Program-made: the position numbers and the translations under genes | The notes under the pieces: model-generated | Told to the model about the DNA's origin: nothing | The model's input: only the letters and a program-made list of their open reading frames with translations | Databases searched by the model: none | Shown here: piece after piece, positions 1 through 7,424 of the stretch | How positions within the stretch are numbered: position 1 is the first letter of the stretch | Layout: each line of letters begins with the position of its first letter | Source: Planctomycetota bacterium | GTDB lineage: Bacteria; Planctomycetota; Planctomycetia; Pirellulales; Pirellulaceae | Assembly (NCBI GenBank): GCA_026692885.1 | Contig: JAPLNJ010000080.1 | Location: 1-24,173, forward strand | Reading direction: 5' to 3' | Length of the DNA stretch: 24,173 nucleotides

Positions 1-2
1 GT

Positions 3-278
3 GAACACGATGAGCTGATCGACCAACTCCGCGCTCGGATGGCAACGGCGGAAGCGAAGTGGCTGTATCGCTTGCGTAAGCAGACGATTGAGTTGAGCTA
101 CGCCGACCTGAAGCAGCACCGCCGTCTCCGGCGTTTTAACGGCCGCGGCCTTTGCCGCGCCCGCACGCAACTTGGCCTGCTGGTGCTGGTACATAACGGA
201 GTGACCATCGCAAAGGCACGGCCGACCTCGATCAACCAGCCGCAAAGTGACGTAAGTCTGGAAGAAATGGCAGCTTAA
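3..278 (+). CDS. Transposase, C-terminal fragment (IS1182/IS4-like DDE type)
   Basis: The frame is open from the window edge to TAA at 276-278, so the gene begins outside the window; an internal ATG at 39 is probably not the start. The readable tail (Y-R-L-R-K-Q-T-I-E, then Y-A-D-L-K-Q-H-R, R-F-N-G-R-G, a leucine-rich stretch and H-N-G) follows the C-terminal pattern of DDE transposases of the IS1182/IS4 type, in which the YREK-like block carries the last catalytic Glu (here in the QTIE segment). This family cuts and pastes insertion sequences. No terminal inverted repeat could be identified downstream. Whether the element is intact cannot be judged because its 5' part is missing. The family is fairly sure, the exact IS family is not. 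Confidence 0.7.
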   Translation, partial: EHDELIDQLRARMATAEAKWLYRLRKQTIELSYADLKQHRRLRRFNGRGLCRARTQLGLLVLVHNGVTIAKARPTSINQPQSDVSLEEMAA

Positions 279-476
279 AAATGGGACAATCTGCGGAGTA
301 CCGGGGCGAGGGAGTTGTTTTCGGCGGGGATTAGCTGCACTGCTCCGAGCGACGGTTGTCATGCGGCGTGCCAGGTATTCAGGATGGGCACCTGGGGCAC
401 AGACCTCCTGCCGGTGCGAGAATAGGCTGGAAGCCTATTCCACGTTACCCGCGACTTCGCCACTCGAACCGTGCAA
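279..476. other. Gene-free gap with repeat remnants
   Basis: I see no gene here. Positions 294-314 hold half of the CGGAGTACCGGGGCGAGGGAG repeat that recurs at 13557-13587 and, inverted, near 23758-23787. Positions 420-440 form a 9-bp stem (GAATAGGCT / AGCCTATTC) with a GGA loop, another dispersed palindrome. It lies between the transposase end and the stop codon of the gene on the minus strand. Confidence 0.6.
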
Positions 477-1382
477 CTACCGATGCATGTTCCCGCCGGA
501 CGCTTTGGCCAGTTCCCGTTCGGCCATCTCAGTCAGATGCCGCGAGAGGGATTGCAGGGCAGAACCGGCGTGATCCAGCGCCCGAGCTACCCTTAGCAAC
601 ACGTCGGGACTGGGTGAGGCCGGTGCCTCGGCCCACAAGTGCTCGTCGACCGTGGGTTGGCCCTCGGTCAGGACATTCTCGATCTCGAACATCTTCTCAA
701 ACTCGTCCTGGGCTGCTTCGGCACGGGCCGGTTCGGCACCCAGTTCGCTGTAGCCTGGCTCCGTGCCTTCCGTGGGACAGCCTTCGCCTTCCACAACCTG
801 GATTTGCACGCTGTCCGCGTTCTCGCCCCGGTCTCCGCCAGCCTCGTCGCGTCTATAAGCTTCATCATACAAGGGTTCCGTGTACTCCTGGCGCGGGCTT
901 AGGTCACGGTTCTGCTGGTCCTCGCCCTTGTAGCCGTACATGTCCGCCTGGTACGACTTGTCGGTCCCTGCCGACTCGTTCGGAGTATCTGCCGCATGCT
1001 CCGCGAAGCGGTAGCGGTGATACTGGTTCGTCTCGCTGTCGTACCAGTAGTCGCTGTCTTCGGAGGCCTGGCTCTCGGCGACTGGTTGTTCACCGGCCTG
1101 CTCTTCAGCTGGCGACTGAACCGTCGTCTCGACCTCGGCGTAGGTTTGGTCCTCGACGGACACAACGGCCACGGGCACTGCCTCCTTGCGCCAGCTTTCT
1201 TCGCAGTCCCGCGCTTCATCCGGGACGCTTATTTCCTCGAAACAATTGTACGGACCGCAACCCAGGTTCTTCCAGAGCGGGTCGTATTCGCTCCCGATCT
1301 GGCCCCAGGCGACGCCTCCGGCCAGGAACAACCCCGTGATCCCGGCAGTCAGAACTGACAGTCCCAAGTACTTGCGTTTCAT
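477..1382 (-). CDS. Secreted acidic protein of unknown function
   Basis: I do not recognise this family. The start at 1382 is chosen over an upstream in-frame start at 1508 because it has a strong AGGAGGA ribosome binding site 8 nt upstream and opens directly into a signal peptide (MKRKYLG, a hydrophobic core, then GVAWGQ). The mature protein of about 275 residues is very rich in Glu, Asp, Gln and Tyr, with a low-complexity middle (many E-E, S-E-D and Y-x-Y patches such as DYWYDSETNQYHRYRF). It ends in a more ordinary amphipathic helical stretch (VLLRVARALDHAGSALQSL). There are three cysteines near the mature N-terminus (LGCGPYNCF, ARDCEE). The likely location is the periplasm or cell surface. 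It is probably monocistronic. Confidence 0.72.
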   Translation of the reverse strand: MKRKYLGLSVLTAGITGLFLAGGVAWGQIGSEYDPLWKNLGCGPYNCFEEISVPDEARDCEESWRKEAVPVAVVSVEDQTYAEVETTVQSPAEEQAGEQPVAESQASEDSDYWYDSETNQYHRYRFAEHAADTPNESAGTDKSYQADMYGYKGEDQQNRDLSPRQEYTEPLYDEAYRRDEAGGDRGENADSVQIQVVEGEGCPTEGTEPGYSELGAEPARAEAAQDEFEKMFEIENVLTEGQPTVDEHLWAEAPASPSPDVLLRVARALDHAGSALQSLSRHLTEMAERELAKASGGNMHR

Positions 1383-1955
1383 TGCTCTCTTCCTCCTAAC
1401 ACCCTTCGTTTCCCCACGAATTGGCCACCATGCAGCAACCGCGAATGTGAACAAGTCGGTCGGACACCACCGACGGTGCGGAACCGTAAGGTTCGTATCG
1501 GCGTGCATTGATTTGGTGCATTAGGTAAACAGGGAAAGTGGGGATGGATGCGTCGGCATTGGCGCGTCTGGAACGTACAGTCCGTCTTGAAGAACGTTGG
1601 GGGACCGGTAGGATATAACGCCGGTAGCGGATGAAAATGGCGGGGTACAGCAATCCCGCCAAGACCGTCGGTGCGTCAGCGTCAAGCGGCAATTCCCAGC
1701 GCGCAACGTTAGCCAACGCTTGCCGAGCGTTGCTGTGCCCAGGCAAATCGCTGGCTCGATGCACTCTCCGCGCAGAATCCTCCGCGCAGAATCCTCCGTG
1801 CAGAATCCTCCGTGCAGAATCCTCCGCGCAGAATCGTTGTGAACAATCCGGATGAAAACCGGCGGAGGCGATGGGGTCGCCCGTCTTGCAAAGATGAATG
1901 GGTTGCGACATGCTGTAGCGACACGTGTCCCACGCCAGCCTTAAAGGAGATCTGT
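1383..1955. other. Gene-free gap before the ftr operon
   Basis: No convincing gene lies in this stretch. Open frames crossing it on both strands owe their apparent protein repeats (C-A-E-D-S-A-R-R and similar) to the 14-bp tandem repeat at 1765-1834. Promoters for the divergent genes at 1382 (-) and 1956 (+) should lie here, but I could not pick out reliable -35/-10 boxes. Confidence 0.55.
1765..1834. repeat. 14-bp tandem repeat, five copies
   Basis: The unit CCTCCGCGCAGAAT is repeated five times head to tail. The first copy begins TCT instead of CCT, and copies three and four have GTG in place of GCG. The unit is not a multiple of three, so it reads through different frames and is not expected to be coding. 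Confidence 0.9.
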
Positions 1956-2288
1956 ATGCCCTTGTTTGAGGTCGAAACTGACGCACATATCATCATTACG
2001 TCGGCCAGTGATGAGGAATCCGCAACCGGCGTGGTCCGCGGAGCCTATCCCGACGAGCAAGTCATTCGTCTCACGCGGCGGCCTCGAGATACGTGGGTAA
2101 TCTCCAAGAGCGCCTTGGGGATCAGCGAGAAGTCGGAAAAATCCGACCCCTGTAACATCGCCCGCGACTGTCTGTCGAAAGCCGCCGGGGACAAGGTGCA
2201 TGCCATTCGGCTGTACATGCACGAGACCGGAACGGACTTGGAGCAGGCTCGCAAGGTGATCGAGTCGAACATGGTGATGGGCTGGTAA
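1956..2288 (+). CDS. Small protein with ribosomal L7/L12 C-terminal-like tail
   Basis: A 110-residue protein. The ATG at 1956 is preceded by AAAGGAGA with a 5-nt spacer, far better than the upstream in-frame start at 1812, which would translate the tandem repeat. Residues about 70-105 (D-K-V-H-A-I-R-L-Y-M-H-E-T-G-T-D-L-E-Q-A-R-K-V-I-E) resemble the helix-turn-helix part of the L7/L12 C-terminal domain, whose pattern is K-I-x-A-I-K-x-Y-R-E-x-T-G-x-x-L-K-E-A-K-x-x-V-E. The first 65 residues are unlike it. The stop lies 14 nt before the GTG of ftr on the same strand, so the two are probably co-transcribed. The real role is unknown; a link to tetrahydromethanopterin-dependent C1 metabolism is inferred from position only. 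Confidence 0.72.
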   Translation: MPLFEVETDAHIIITSASDEESATGVVRGAYPDEQVIRLTRRPRDTWVISKSALGISEKSEKSDPCNIARDCLSKAAGDKVHAIRLYMHETGTDLEQARKVIESNMVMGW

Positions 2289-2302
2289 CCGCGGAGCCCG
2301 CC

Positions 2303-3187
2303 GTGAACATTGGTGCCACCTACATCGACGACACGTTTGCCGAAGCGTTCGGCATGAGTTACACGCGGATGGTGCTTACGGCGCACGACCTGTACTGGTT
2401 GGACGCTGCGGTGCGAGAAGTCACCGGCTACAGTTCGTCAGTGATTGCGTGTGATGCCGAGGCCGGGTTGGAGCAATTGTTGTCGCCCGGGGAAACACTC
2501 GACGGTCGGCCCGGAGCCGCGGTGTTGCTGTTTGGTTTCTCAGCCGATGCTTTGGCCAAAGCGGTCCCCAATCGTACTGGCCAGTGCGTCATGACGTGCC
2601 CCTCGACGGCCGTGTTTGATGGTCTGCCGAACGCCGAGAAACGCATTCCCTTGGGCAAGCATATTCGCTTCTTTGGCGACGGCTACCAGAAGAGCAAGCT
2701 GGTCGACGGCAAGCGTTATTGGCGGATCCCGGTGATGGATGGCGAGTTCCTGATCCAGGAGGATCTGGGCGTCGAAAAAGGCGTGGGCGGCGGCAACATC
2801 ATCATCCAGGCCGTAAGCCAAGCAGCCTGTCTGGCCGCGGCACGCCGCGGCGTCGAGGCGCTGGCGGGGCTGGCTGGTGTGATCGCGCCGTTTCCCGGCG
2901 GTGTGGTGCGCAGCGGGAGCAAGGTGGGGTCGCGTTACAAGGCCTTGCGTGCCTCGACGTCTGACTCGTTCTGTCCGACCCTGCGAGGCCGTGTGGAATC
3001 CAAGCTTCATCCTGAGGCGAATTGCGCGTACGAAATCGTGATTGACGGTGTCAGTCAGGATGCGGTCGGCCAAGCGATGGCCGCCGCCCTGCGGGCGGCA
3101 GCCGGGGACGGAGTCGTGGTCATTAGCGCCGGCAACTACGGCGGCAAACTCGGCAAGTTCCACTTTCGACTGCGGGATTTGCTGTAG
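2303..3187 (+). CDS. ftr: Formylmethanofuran:tetrahydromethanopterin formyltransferase
   Basis: A 294-residue protein, full length for this family (about 295-300). It transfers the formyl group between methanofuran (or its bacterial analogue) and tetrahydromethanopterin. In bacteria it works as the D subunit (FhcD) of the formyltransferase/hydrolase complex in formaldehyde oxidation. Diagnostic blocks are the N-terminal D-D-T-F-A-E-A-F, G-Q-C-V-M-T, F-F-G-D-G-Y-Q, A-P-F-P-G-G, S-K-V-G-S, Y-E-I-V-I-D-G and the C-terminal S-A-G-N-Y-G-G-K-L-G. The start is GTG, 14 nt after the upstream gene, with CGGAG in front. The H4MPT-linked C1 pathway is known from Planctomycetes. The A, B and C subunit genes are not in this window, so the gene stands apart from an fhc operon. 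The alternative symbol is fhcD. Confidence 0.95.
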   Translation: MNIGATYIDDTFAEAFGMSYTRMVLTAHDLYWLDAAVREVTGYSSSVIACDAEAGLEQLLSPGETLDGRPGAAVLLFGFSADALAKAVPNRTGQCVMTCPSTAVFDGLPNAEKRIPLGKHIRFFGDGYQKSKLVDGKRYWRIPVMDGEFLIQEDLGVEKGVGGGNIIIQAVSQAACLAAARRGVEALAGLAGVIAPFPGGVVRSGSKVGSRYKALRASTSDSFCPTLRGRVESKLHPEANCAYEIVIDGVSQDAVGQAMAAALRAAAGDGVVVISAGNYGGKLGKFHFRLRDLL

Positions 3188-3197
3188 AGGGGCGCGC

Positions 3198-3231
3198 AAA
3201 AAAAAACGCGAACCGGATCGGGTTCGCGTTT
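3198..3231. terminator. Hairpin terminator between convergent genes
   Basis: A perfect 11-bp stem (AAACGCGAACC / GGTTCGCGTTT) with a GGATCG loop occupies 3204-3231. A run of nine A at 3198-3206 makes a U-tract for transcripts coming from the minus strand. On the plus strand it sits 16 nt after the ftr stop and ends in only three T, so it may act in both directions. Confidence 0.75.
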
Positions 3232-3473
3232 CTGATGTTCGTTTTCGCGGGGCCTGACTGGCACTACGGTGAACATCTTGCGGTTGTCCAGGTCCGCGGT
3301 TGTTCTCGTTCCGACGCTCTGCGTCGGAACGCACGCCACGGCCGCTCTGCGTCCTGGGGCCGACGCCGCGGAGCGTCAAAACCCTTGCGTTCCCACGCGG
3401 AGCGTGGGAACGAGAAAGGCGGGAAGATATTCACAGCGGTGGGGCCTGACTGGCCAAGACGCCGACCAGCCGG
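3232..3473. repeat. Cluster of dispersed palindromic repeats
   Basis: This stretch has no real gene. It contains a perfect 11-bp stem at 3307-3331 (CGTTCCGACGC, loop TCT) and another at 3388-3412 (CGTTCCCACGC, loop GGA), with degenerate copies of the same ACGCTCTGCGT core between them. The second palindrome recurs at 14926-14950. Short direct copies of GGGGCCTGACTGG near 3249 and 3442 flank the cluster. Confidence 0.8.
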
Positions 3474-3824
3474 CTACTTCGAGGCGGGCAGCTTACCGTC
3501 TTTCAGAAGATCGCCGAAGGTCTTGCCCTCCACCGCGCTCTTCTCGCCTTCGACCTTCTTCAGGGATTCCTTGATCTTGGCTTCATCCGTGATCTTCTCG
3601 GCACCCAAGCACTTGCTCAACGCGACCCCGTAGACGTTGCGTTCCTTCTTTTCCTTGCCGGGATGGCAAATCGCGCACTTGGCCTCCTTGGCCTCCTTCA
3701 CGTTTTCGTACTGCGCGATGAATGTCTTGCAGTAGTTCGGACGCGCCTGGGCTTGGCGGGCCAGAACCACGCCGACAAACAGAACTACGACAGTCAACAC
3801 ACTCAGCTTCACAACTCGACTCAT
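3474..3824 (-). CDS. Small exported protein with one CxxCH haem-binding motif
   Basis: A 116-residue protein. ATG at 3824 is preferred over the in-frame GTG at 3839 because GGGAGGA lies 7 nt upstream of it, within the longer reading. Residues 1-27 are a signal peptide (hydrophobic core, then A-R-Q-A-Q-A). A single C-A-I-C-H at residues 50-54 would bind one c-type haem in the periplasm. The rest is lysine- and glutamate-rich and includes a N-V-Y-G-V-A-L-S-K motif. There is no Met after the initiator and no His outside CxxCH, so the usual distal haem ligand is absent. The partner is unknown. It is convergent with ftr. Confidence 0.82.
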   Translation of the reverse strand: MSRVVKLSVLTVVVLFVGVVLARQAQARPNYCKTFIAQYENVKEAKEAKCAICHPGKEKKERNVYGVALSKCLGAEKITDEAKIKESLKKVEGEKSAVEGKTFGDLLKDGKLPASK

Positions 3825-3959
3825 GTCACATCCTCCCACGCTCGTGGCTTGAACTAAAGGCGAAAACCTGTGGCGGTCTGCCGCTCCGGTGAGACAAAAA
3901 TTCCACGCATCCGGCTCGCAGCCGACGCTGCCCCATTAGAATCCTGCTCCCAAACGCCG

Positions 3960-4725
3960 TCAACTGCTGGCGCTACGGTAACTAGCCAGCGCTTTGTTGA
4001 ACACCCACCGGGAAGCCAACAGGCTGACGACCGTGGCCACGACAGCGAACCCCGTCAGTGCCCATTCCCACTCTCCGCGCGGATTCAAAGGTTGCGCCAG
4101 CAACCGCGCCGGCACGTTCACCACGACCAACACCGGAATCGCGAACGTGAAGAAGCCCCATAGACCGTATCCCCAGCCACGCTGATAGATCTCCAACGGA
4201 TAGCGAGAAAAAATGGTGATATAGAACCAGAAATCATACAAAGATAGGTTGCGGCCCAACCAGATGCAGGTAGCGGCCACCGAGATGGTCACGAAATACA
4301 GAATCAGCAACGCCGAGCAGAACCGACGCGGTGAGCATGTTTACCAGCGCGGACCAGTCGACTTTGTGGAACGAGATCAGGAACTGCGTGTCGATCGGCT
4401 TCAGCAGCGCGAAGTCAAGGTTCCCCGTGCGAATCAACTCGCTGAACTCGTCCGCGTTCGGCATGCAGAAAGTCTGGACGAGGCTGTTCACGAACCAGGT
4501 CGTCGCCAGAAAAACAAAGAATTCGTACTTGCCCCAGCCCGTTTCAGGGCCGATCCGGTCCGCGTGGTGGAAGATGATCAAGTAGAATCCGACGTTCATC
4601 AGAGTCCACGCAACCGAAGACACCGACTCCAACAGGAAGTTGGTACGGAACGTCATGTCGCGGATCAAACTGTTCCGCGCAAAGGTCAGAAACACCCGGA
4701 CGTACGACGGTCGGTCCCGCATCAT
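3960..4725 (-). pseudogene. ABC-2 type permease (DUF990-like), frameshifted
   Basis: Two overlapping frames together make one membrane protein of about 250-260 residues, the normal length of the ABC2_membrane_6/DUF990 permeases. The N-terminal part (start about 4725, with AGGGA upstream) carries F-L-T-F-A-R-N-S-L, a transmembrane segment, the family-like E-F-S-E-L-I-R-T-G-N-L-D-F-A-L-L-K-P-I and a frame that turns non-homologous after about 4315. The C-terminal part reads in the next frame from about 4320 to the stop at 3960 (L-I-L-Y-F-V-T-I-S, two more membrane segments, P-A-R-L-L, an A-S-Y-R-S-A-S-S tail). The shift is equivalent to one inserted or two deleted bases. No ATPase or second permease gene is adjacent, which is unusual for this transporter type. 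A sequencing error is the main alternative to real decay. Confidence 0.75.
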
Positions 4726-4803
4726 GCGTCCATCCCTGTTGTGGAACAAAGGCATCAGGTAGATTGTTGTTAGTATCTCTCGCGTTTCCGCTCGGAGAAT
4801 TCG

Positions 4804-6099
4804 ATGTTCGCTCAGCATACCTGCTTCTCGGCCGCAGCTCTATGGGTGTCGGCGCTGGCGGTCCTTACCGGCTGCAGCGCCAACCCGTCAGGGGCCGGCG
4901 CGGGCACGGCTCAACCGCTCGCCGAATCTCAACGCGAAACCGCGGACGCCCTGTCACCGGCCCAGTCAGGGCAAACACCCCCGATGGCGGAACCTGCGAA
5001 ACTGCTCACCGAGGCCGAGTTGTCCGAGGGTTGGATCACGCTGTTCGACGGCCAGACGTTGTTCGGTTGGAAGGCGAGCAGCAAAGCCAATTGGACGGTT
5101 CAGGACGGCAGCATCACCGTCAGCGATGGGGAGCAGGGGCTGCTTTGCACCACGACGGAATTTGCCGACTACGCCCTGAAAGTCGACTTTCGCTGCGAGC
5201 AGAACACCCACAGTGGCGTCTTCTTGCACACGACGTTAAGCCCGGCGGATCCCGCCAAGGACTGCTACGAGGTCAACATCGCAGGTCCGGACAACCCTTT
5301 TCCCACTGGCAGCCTCGTGAAACGTCAGCCGGCCGATGGCACGTGGGAGAGCCGCGACTGGCAGTCCTACGAAGTGACCGTCGAAGGCCCACGGGTGGCG
5401 GTCAAGCTGAACGGCCAGTCCCTGCTGGACTATCAGGATCCGCAGCCGCTTCGCCGCGGGCACATCGGATTGCAGTTCAATAAGGGGCGAGTGGCGTTCC
5501 GCAACATCAAGCTCAAACCGCTGGGTTTGACCAGCCTGTTTGACGGCAAGAGCCTGACCGGTTGGAACACGTATCCAAACATGGCCGGCAAGTTTTCCGT
5601 CAGTGAGGAGGGGTGCCTGCGCGTGCAGGGCGGCCGCGGCCAATTGGAAACCGCGCAGAACTACGCGGACTTCGCCATCCAATGGGAATGCATCACCCAT
5701 GCTCCCAACGTCAACTCCGGCGTGTTCTTCCGCTGCCTTCCCGGACAGGAGCTGATGGGTTACGAAGCTCAAATCCATAACGGGTTCAAGGACGGTGATC
5801 GCTCCCAGCCCGCGGATTGCGGAACCGGCGGAATCTTCCGCCGCCAGGCCGCTCGGCGCGTCGTGGCCGACGATCAGAAGTGGTTCCACGAAACGTTGCT
5901 GGCGCACGGGTTGCACGTGGCGGTGTGGGTCGATGGCTACCAGGTTACCGACTGGGTGGACCAGCGCCCGCCGGACGAGAACCCGCGGAAAGGATTGCGT
6001 CTGGAGCCGGGGACGGTCATGATTCAAGGGCACGATGCTACAACGGATCTCTCGTTCAGCAAGCTGCAGGCCGCCGAGTTGCCGAAGCGACAGGAGTGA
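4804..6099 (+). CDS. Lipoprotein with two DUF1080 (3-keto-disaccharide hydrolase) domains
   Basis: A 431-residue protein with CGGAG 7 nt before the ATG. Residues 1-24 form a lipoprotein signal with lipobox L-T-G-C (Cys24), followed by an Ala/Ser/Gly-rich linker. Two DUF1080 concanavalin-like folds follow. The first, from about 75 to 238, opens with W-I-T-L-F-D-G-Q-T-L-F-G-W and has H-S-G-V-F-L-H, Y-E-V-N-I and W-Q-S-Y-E-V. The second, from about 242 to 425, opens with L-F-D-G-K-S-L-T-G-W and has N-S-G-V-F-F-R, Y-E-A-Q-I-H and W-V-D-G-Y-Q-V. The family, greatly expanded in Planctomycetes, includes 3-keto-disaccharide hydrolases and glycan-binding modules. Here it probably acts on carbohydrate outside the cytoplasm. 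The stop lies 11 nt before proC. Confidence 0.9.
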   Translation: MFAQHTCFSAAALWVSALAVLTGCSANPSGAGAGTAQPLAESQRETADALSPAQSGQTPPMAEPAKLLTEAELSEGWITLFDGQTLFGWKASSKANWTVQDGSITVSDGEQGLLCTTTEFADYALKVDFRCEQNTHSGVFLHTTLSPADPAKDCYEVNIAGPDNPFPTGSLVKRQPADGTWESRDWQSYEVTVEGPRVAVKLNGQSLLDYQDPQPLRRGHIGLQFNKGRVAFRNIKLKPLGLTSLFDGKSLTGWNTYPNMAGKFSVSEEGCLRVQGGRGQLETAQNYADFAIQWECITHAPNVNSGVFFRCLPGQELMGYEAQIHNGFKDGDRSQPADCGTGGIFRRQAARRVVADDQKWFHETLLAHGLHVAVWVDGYQVTDWVDQRPPDENPRKGLRLEPGTVMIQGHDATTDLSFSKLQAAELPKRQE

Positions 6100-6110
6100 A
6101 TTGGAACATC

Positions 6111-6923
6111 ATGCTAGACCGTACTTTCGGGTTCATCGGTGCTGGTCAAATGGCGCGCGCGTTGGCGGGTGGCTTCGTACGAGCGGGATTGCTGCGCCCG
6201 GAGCAAATCGTGGCGTTCGACCCCGGGGAGGAAGCTGCTCAGCAGTTTGCCGCGGAGATTACCAACACGAGTCTGCTCACGAGCAACGCGCTGGTGGTCC
6301 GGGCCGCGCAGGTCGTGTTCGTGGCGGTGAAACCGCAGACGCTGCCGTCCGTCATGCAGGAGGTCGGCGGTGTGTTGCACGAGGACCAATTGCTGGTGTC
6401 GATCGCGGCCGGTATTTCGTTGGCGCGACTGACGGCTGGCTTCCGCACGTCACGGGTGATCCGCGTGATGCCCAACACACCCTGTCTGGTCGGCCGCGGG
6501 GCCTCCGGCTACGCGCTGGGATCCGGTGCTACCGCCGCGGACGGCGAGCTGGTCGGAAACCTGCTGCGCGCGGTCGGCACCGCGTTCGCTGTGGAGGAAC
6601 GGTTGCTGGATGCCGTGACCGGGCTGTCCGGCTCCGGGCCGGCGTTTGTGTACATGATGATCGAGGCGCTCAGCGATGGCGGCGTACGCGTGGGCTTGCC
6701 GCGTGCTGTCGCCACGGCGCTGGCCGCGCAGACGGTGCTGGGCGCGGCGGAAATGGTGCTGGCCACCGGCGAGCACCCCGCGGTGCTCAAGGACCGCGTC
6801 GCCAGTCCCGGCGGGACGACCATCGCCGGGCTACAGGCGTTGGAGAATCACGGTCTCCGCGCGGCGTTGATCGCGGCGGTCGAGACGGCGACGCGACGAG
6901 CGGTCGAGTTGGGGCAAGCGTAA
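6111..6923 (+). CDS. proC: Pyrroline-5-carboxylate reductase
   Basis: A 270-residue protein, standard length. It reduces pyrroline-5-carboxylate to L-proline with NAD(P)H in the cytoplasm, the last step of proline synthesis. The N-terminal Rossmann motif is F-G-F-I-G-A-G-Q-M-A-R-A. V-F-V-A-V-K-P-Q and R-V-M-P-N-T-P are the usual central blocks. The C-terminal signature runs from L-S-G-S-G-P-A-F-V through R-V-A-S-P-G-G-T-T to G-L-Q-A-L-E. The frame stays open upstream into the preceding gene, but ATG at 6111 begins exactly where the family does. It follows the DUF1080 gene by 11 nt and may be co-transcribed with it, although the two functions are unrelated. Confidence 0.96.
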   Translation: MLDRTFGFIGAGQMARALAGGFVRAGLLRPEQIVAFDPGEEAAQQFAAEITNTSLLTSNALVVRAAQVVFVAVKPQTLPSVMQEVGGVLHEDQLLVSIAAGISLARLTAGFRTSRVIRVMPNTPCLVGRGASGYALGSGATAADGELVGNLLRAVGTAFAVEERLLDAVTGLSGSGPAFVYMMIEALSDGGVRVGLPRAVATALAAQTVLGAAEMVLATGEHPAVLKDRVASPGGTTIAGLQALENHGLRAALIAAVETATRRAVELGQA

Positions 6924-6928
6924 CGGTA

Positions 6929-7017
6929 GGGGTCGGGTGTTCAGAAATTCATTTTTTGCGGGCAAACGCCTTGGACGATGGGGCCGCCCCTCTCCGCATT
7001 TCTGAACACCCGACCCC
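6929..7017. mobile_element. 89-bp MITE-like element with 20-bp terminal inverted repeats
   Basis: A perfect 20-bp inverted repeat (GGGGTCGGGTGTTCAGAAAT at 6929-6948 and its complement at 6998-7017) encloses a 49-bp non-coding spacer. It begins five bases after the proC stop. I see no target-site duplication. The size and perfect ends suit a non-autonomous mobile element or a long RNA hairpin that ends the proC transcript. Confidence 0.65.
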
Positions 7018-7057
7018 CGGGCTGCTGTGGATTCTCGGTTGCGAGGTTTTCGGTGCC

Positions 7058-7312
7058 ATGTCCAGCGTCTTTTGCCTGATCGACGATAAACATGTCCCCC
7101 TGTACCGCGTGTTGTGGATCTCGGATCTGCCACATTTCTGCGGACATGACGATTGTCTGTACGAGGGACACTACGAGGTCCGCCTCGAAATGGACGAGTC
7201 CGTGTGGGCCAATCGCGAGGAACGTGACGAACTGCTGGCAGCGCTGGAAGCCTGGGCGGGCGGTGGCGGGCCCGGTGGGGGCGGTGGCGAACCCGAGGAC
7301 GGCTGGCGGTGA
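7058..7312 (+). CDS. Small hypothetical protein with glycine-rich tail
   Basis: An 84-residue protein I do not recognise. The ATG at 7058 has a weak GCGAGG upstream; a start a few codons earlier is possible. Residues 1-60 look like a folded domain (S-S-V-F-C-L-I-D-D, V-P-L-Y-R-V-L-W-I-S-D-L-P-H-F-C-G-H-D-D-C, then Y-E-V-R-L-E and a charged helix). The C-terminus is a G-G-G-G-P-G-G-G-G-G linker. C-G-H-D-D-C could bind a metal, but that is only a guess. It lies between the MITE-like element and the palindrome at 7329-7387. Confidence 0.55.
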   Translation: MSSVFCLIDDKHVPLYRVLWISDLPHFCGHDDCLYEGHYEVRLEMDESVWANREERDELLAALEAWAGGGGPGGGGGEPEDGWR

Positions 7313-7328
7313 GGACCGCCGCAACCCC

Positions 7329-7387
7329 GTAGGTCAGGCTTTCCAGCCTGACGCCGAACCAGCGTCAGGCTGGAAAGCCTGACCTAC
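7329..7387. repeat. VGQAFQPD-type palindromic repeat, intergenic copy
   Basis: A perfect 26-bp inverted repeat (GTAGGTCAGGCTTTCCAGCC followed by TGACGC, and its complement) has a 7-nt loop, CGAACCA. The arms match the three copies inside the kinase gene at 9761-9859. It lies between the small hypothetical gene and the sigma factor gene and has no U-tract. Confidence 0.92.
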
Positions 7388-7424
7388 AACATGCGAGCAT
7401 CCCACTCCAAGGTGGATTCCAAGC

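Noticed and set aside
356..1339. A 327-residue plus-strand frame rich in Arg, Pro and Ser
   Set aside because: The composition is typical of an out-of-frame shadow in GC-rich DNA, and it runs opposite the secreted acidic protein with a good start site.
3269..3574. A frame encoding V-P-T-L-C-V-G-T-H and V-P-T-R-S-V-G-T-R
   Set aside because: It is the translation of dispersed palindromic repeats and runs into the antisense of the CxxCH gene; it is not a gene.
4234..4325. Programmed ribosomal frameshifting in the ABC-2 permease
   Set aside because: I see no slippery heptamer or stimulatory structure at the overlap, and this permease family is not known to use it. Mutation or sequencing error is simpler.
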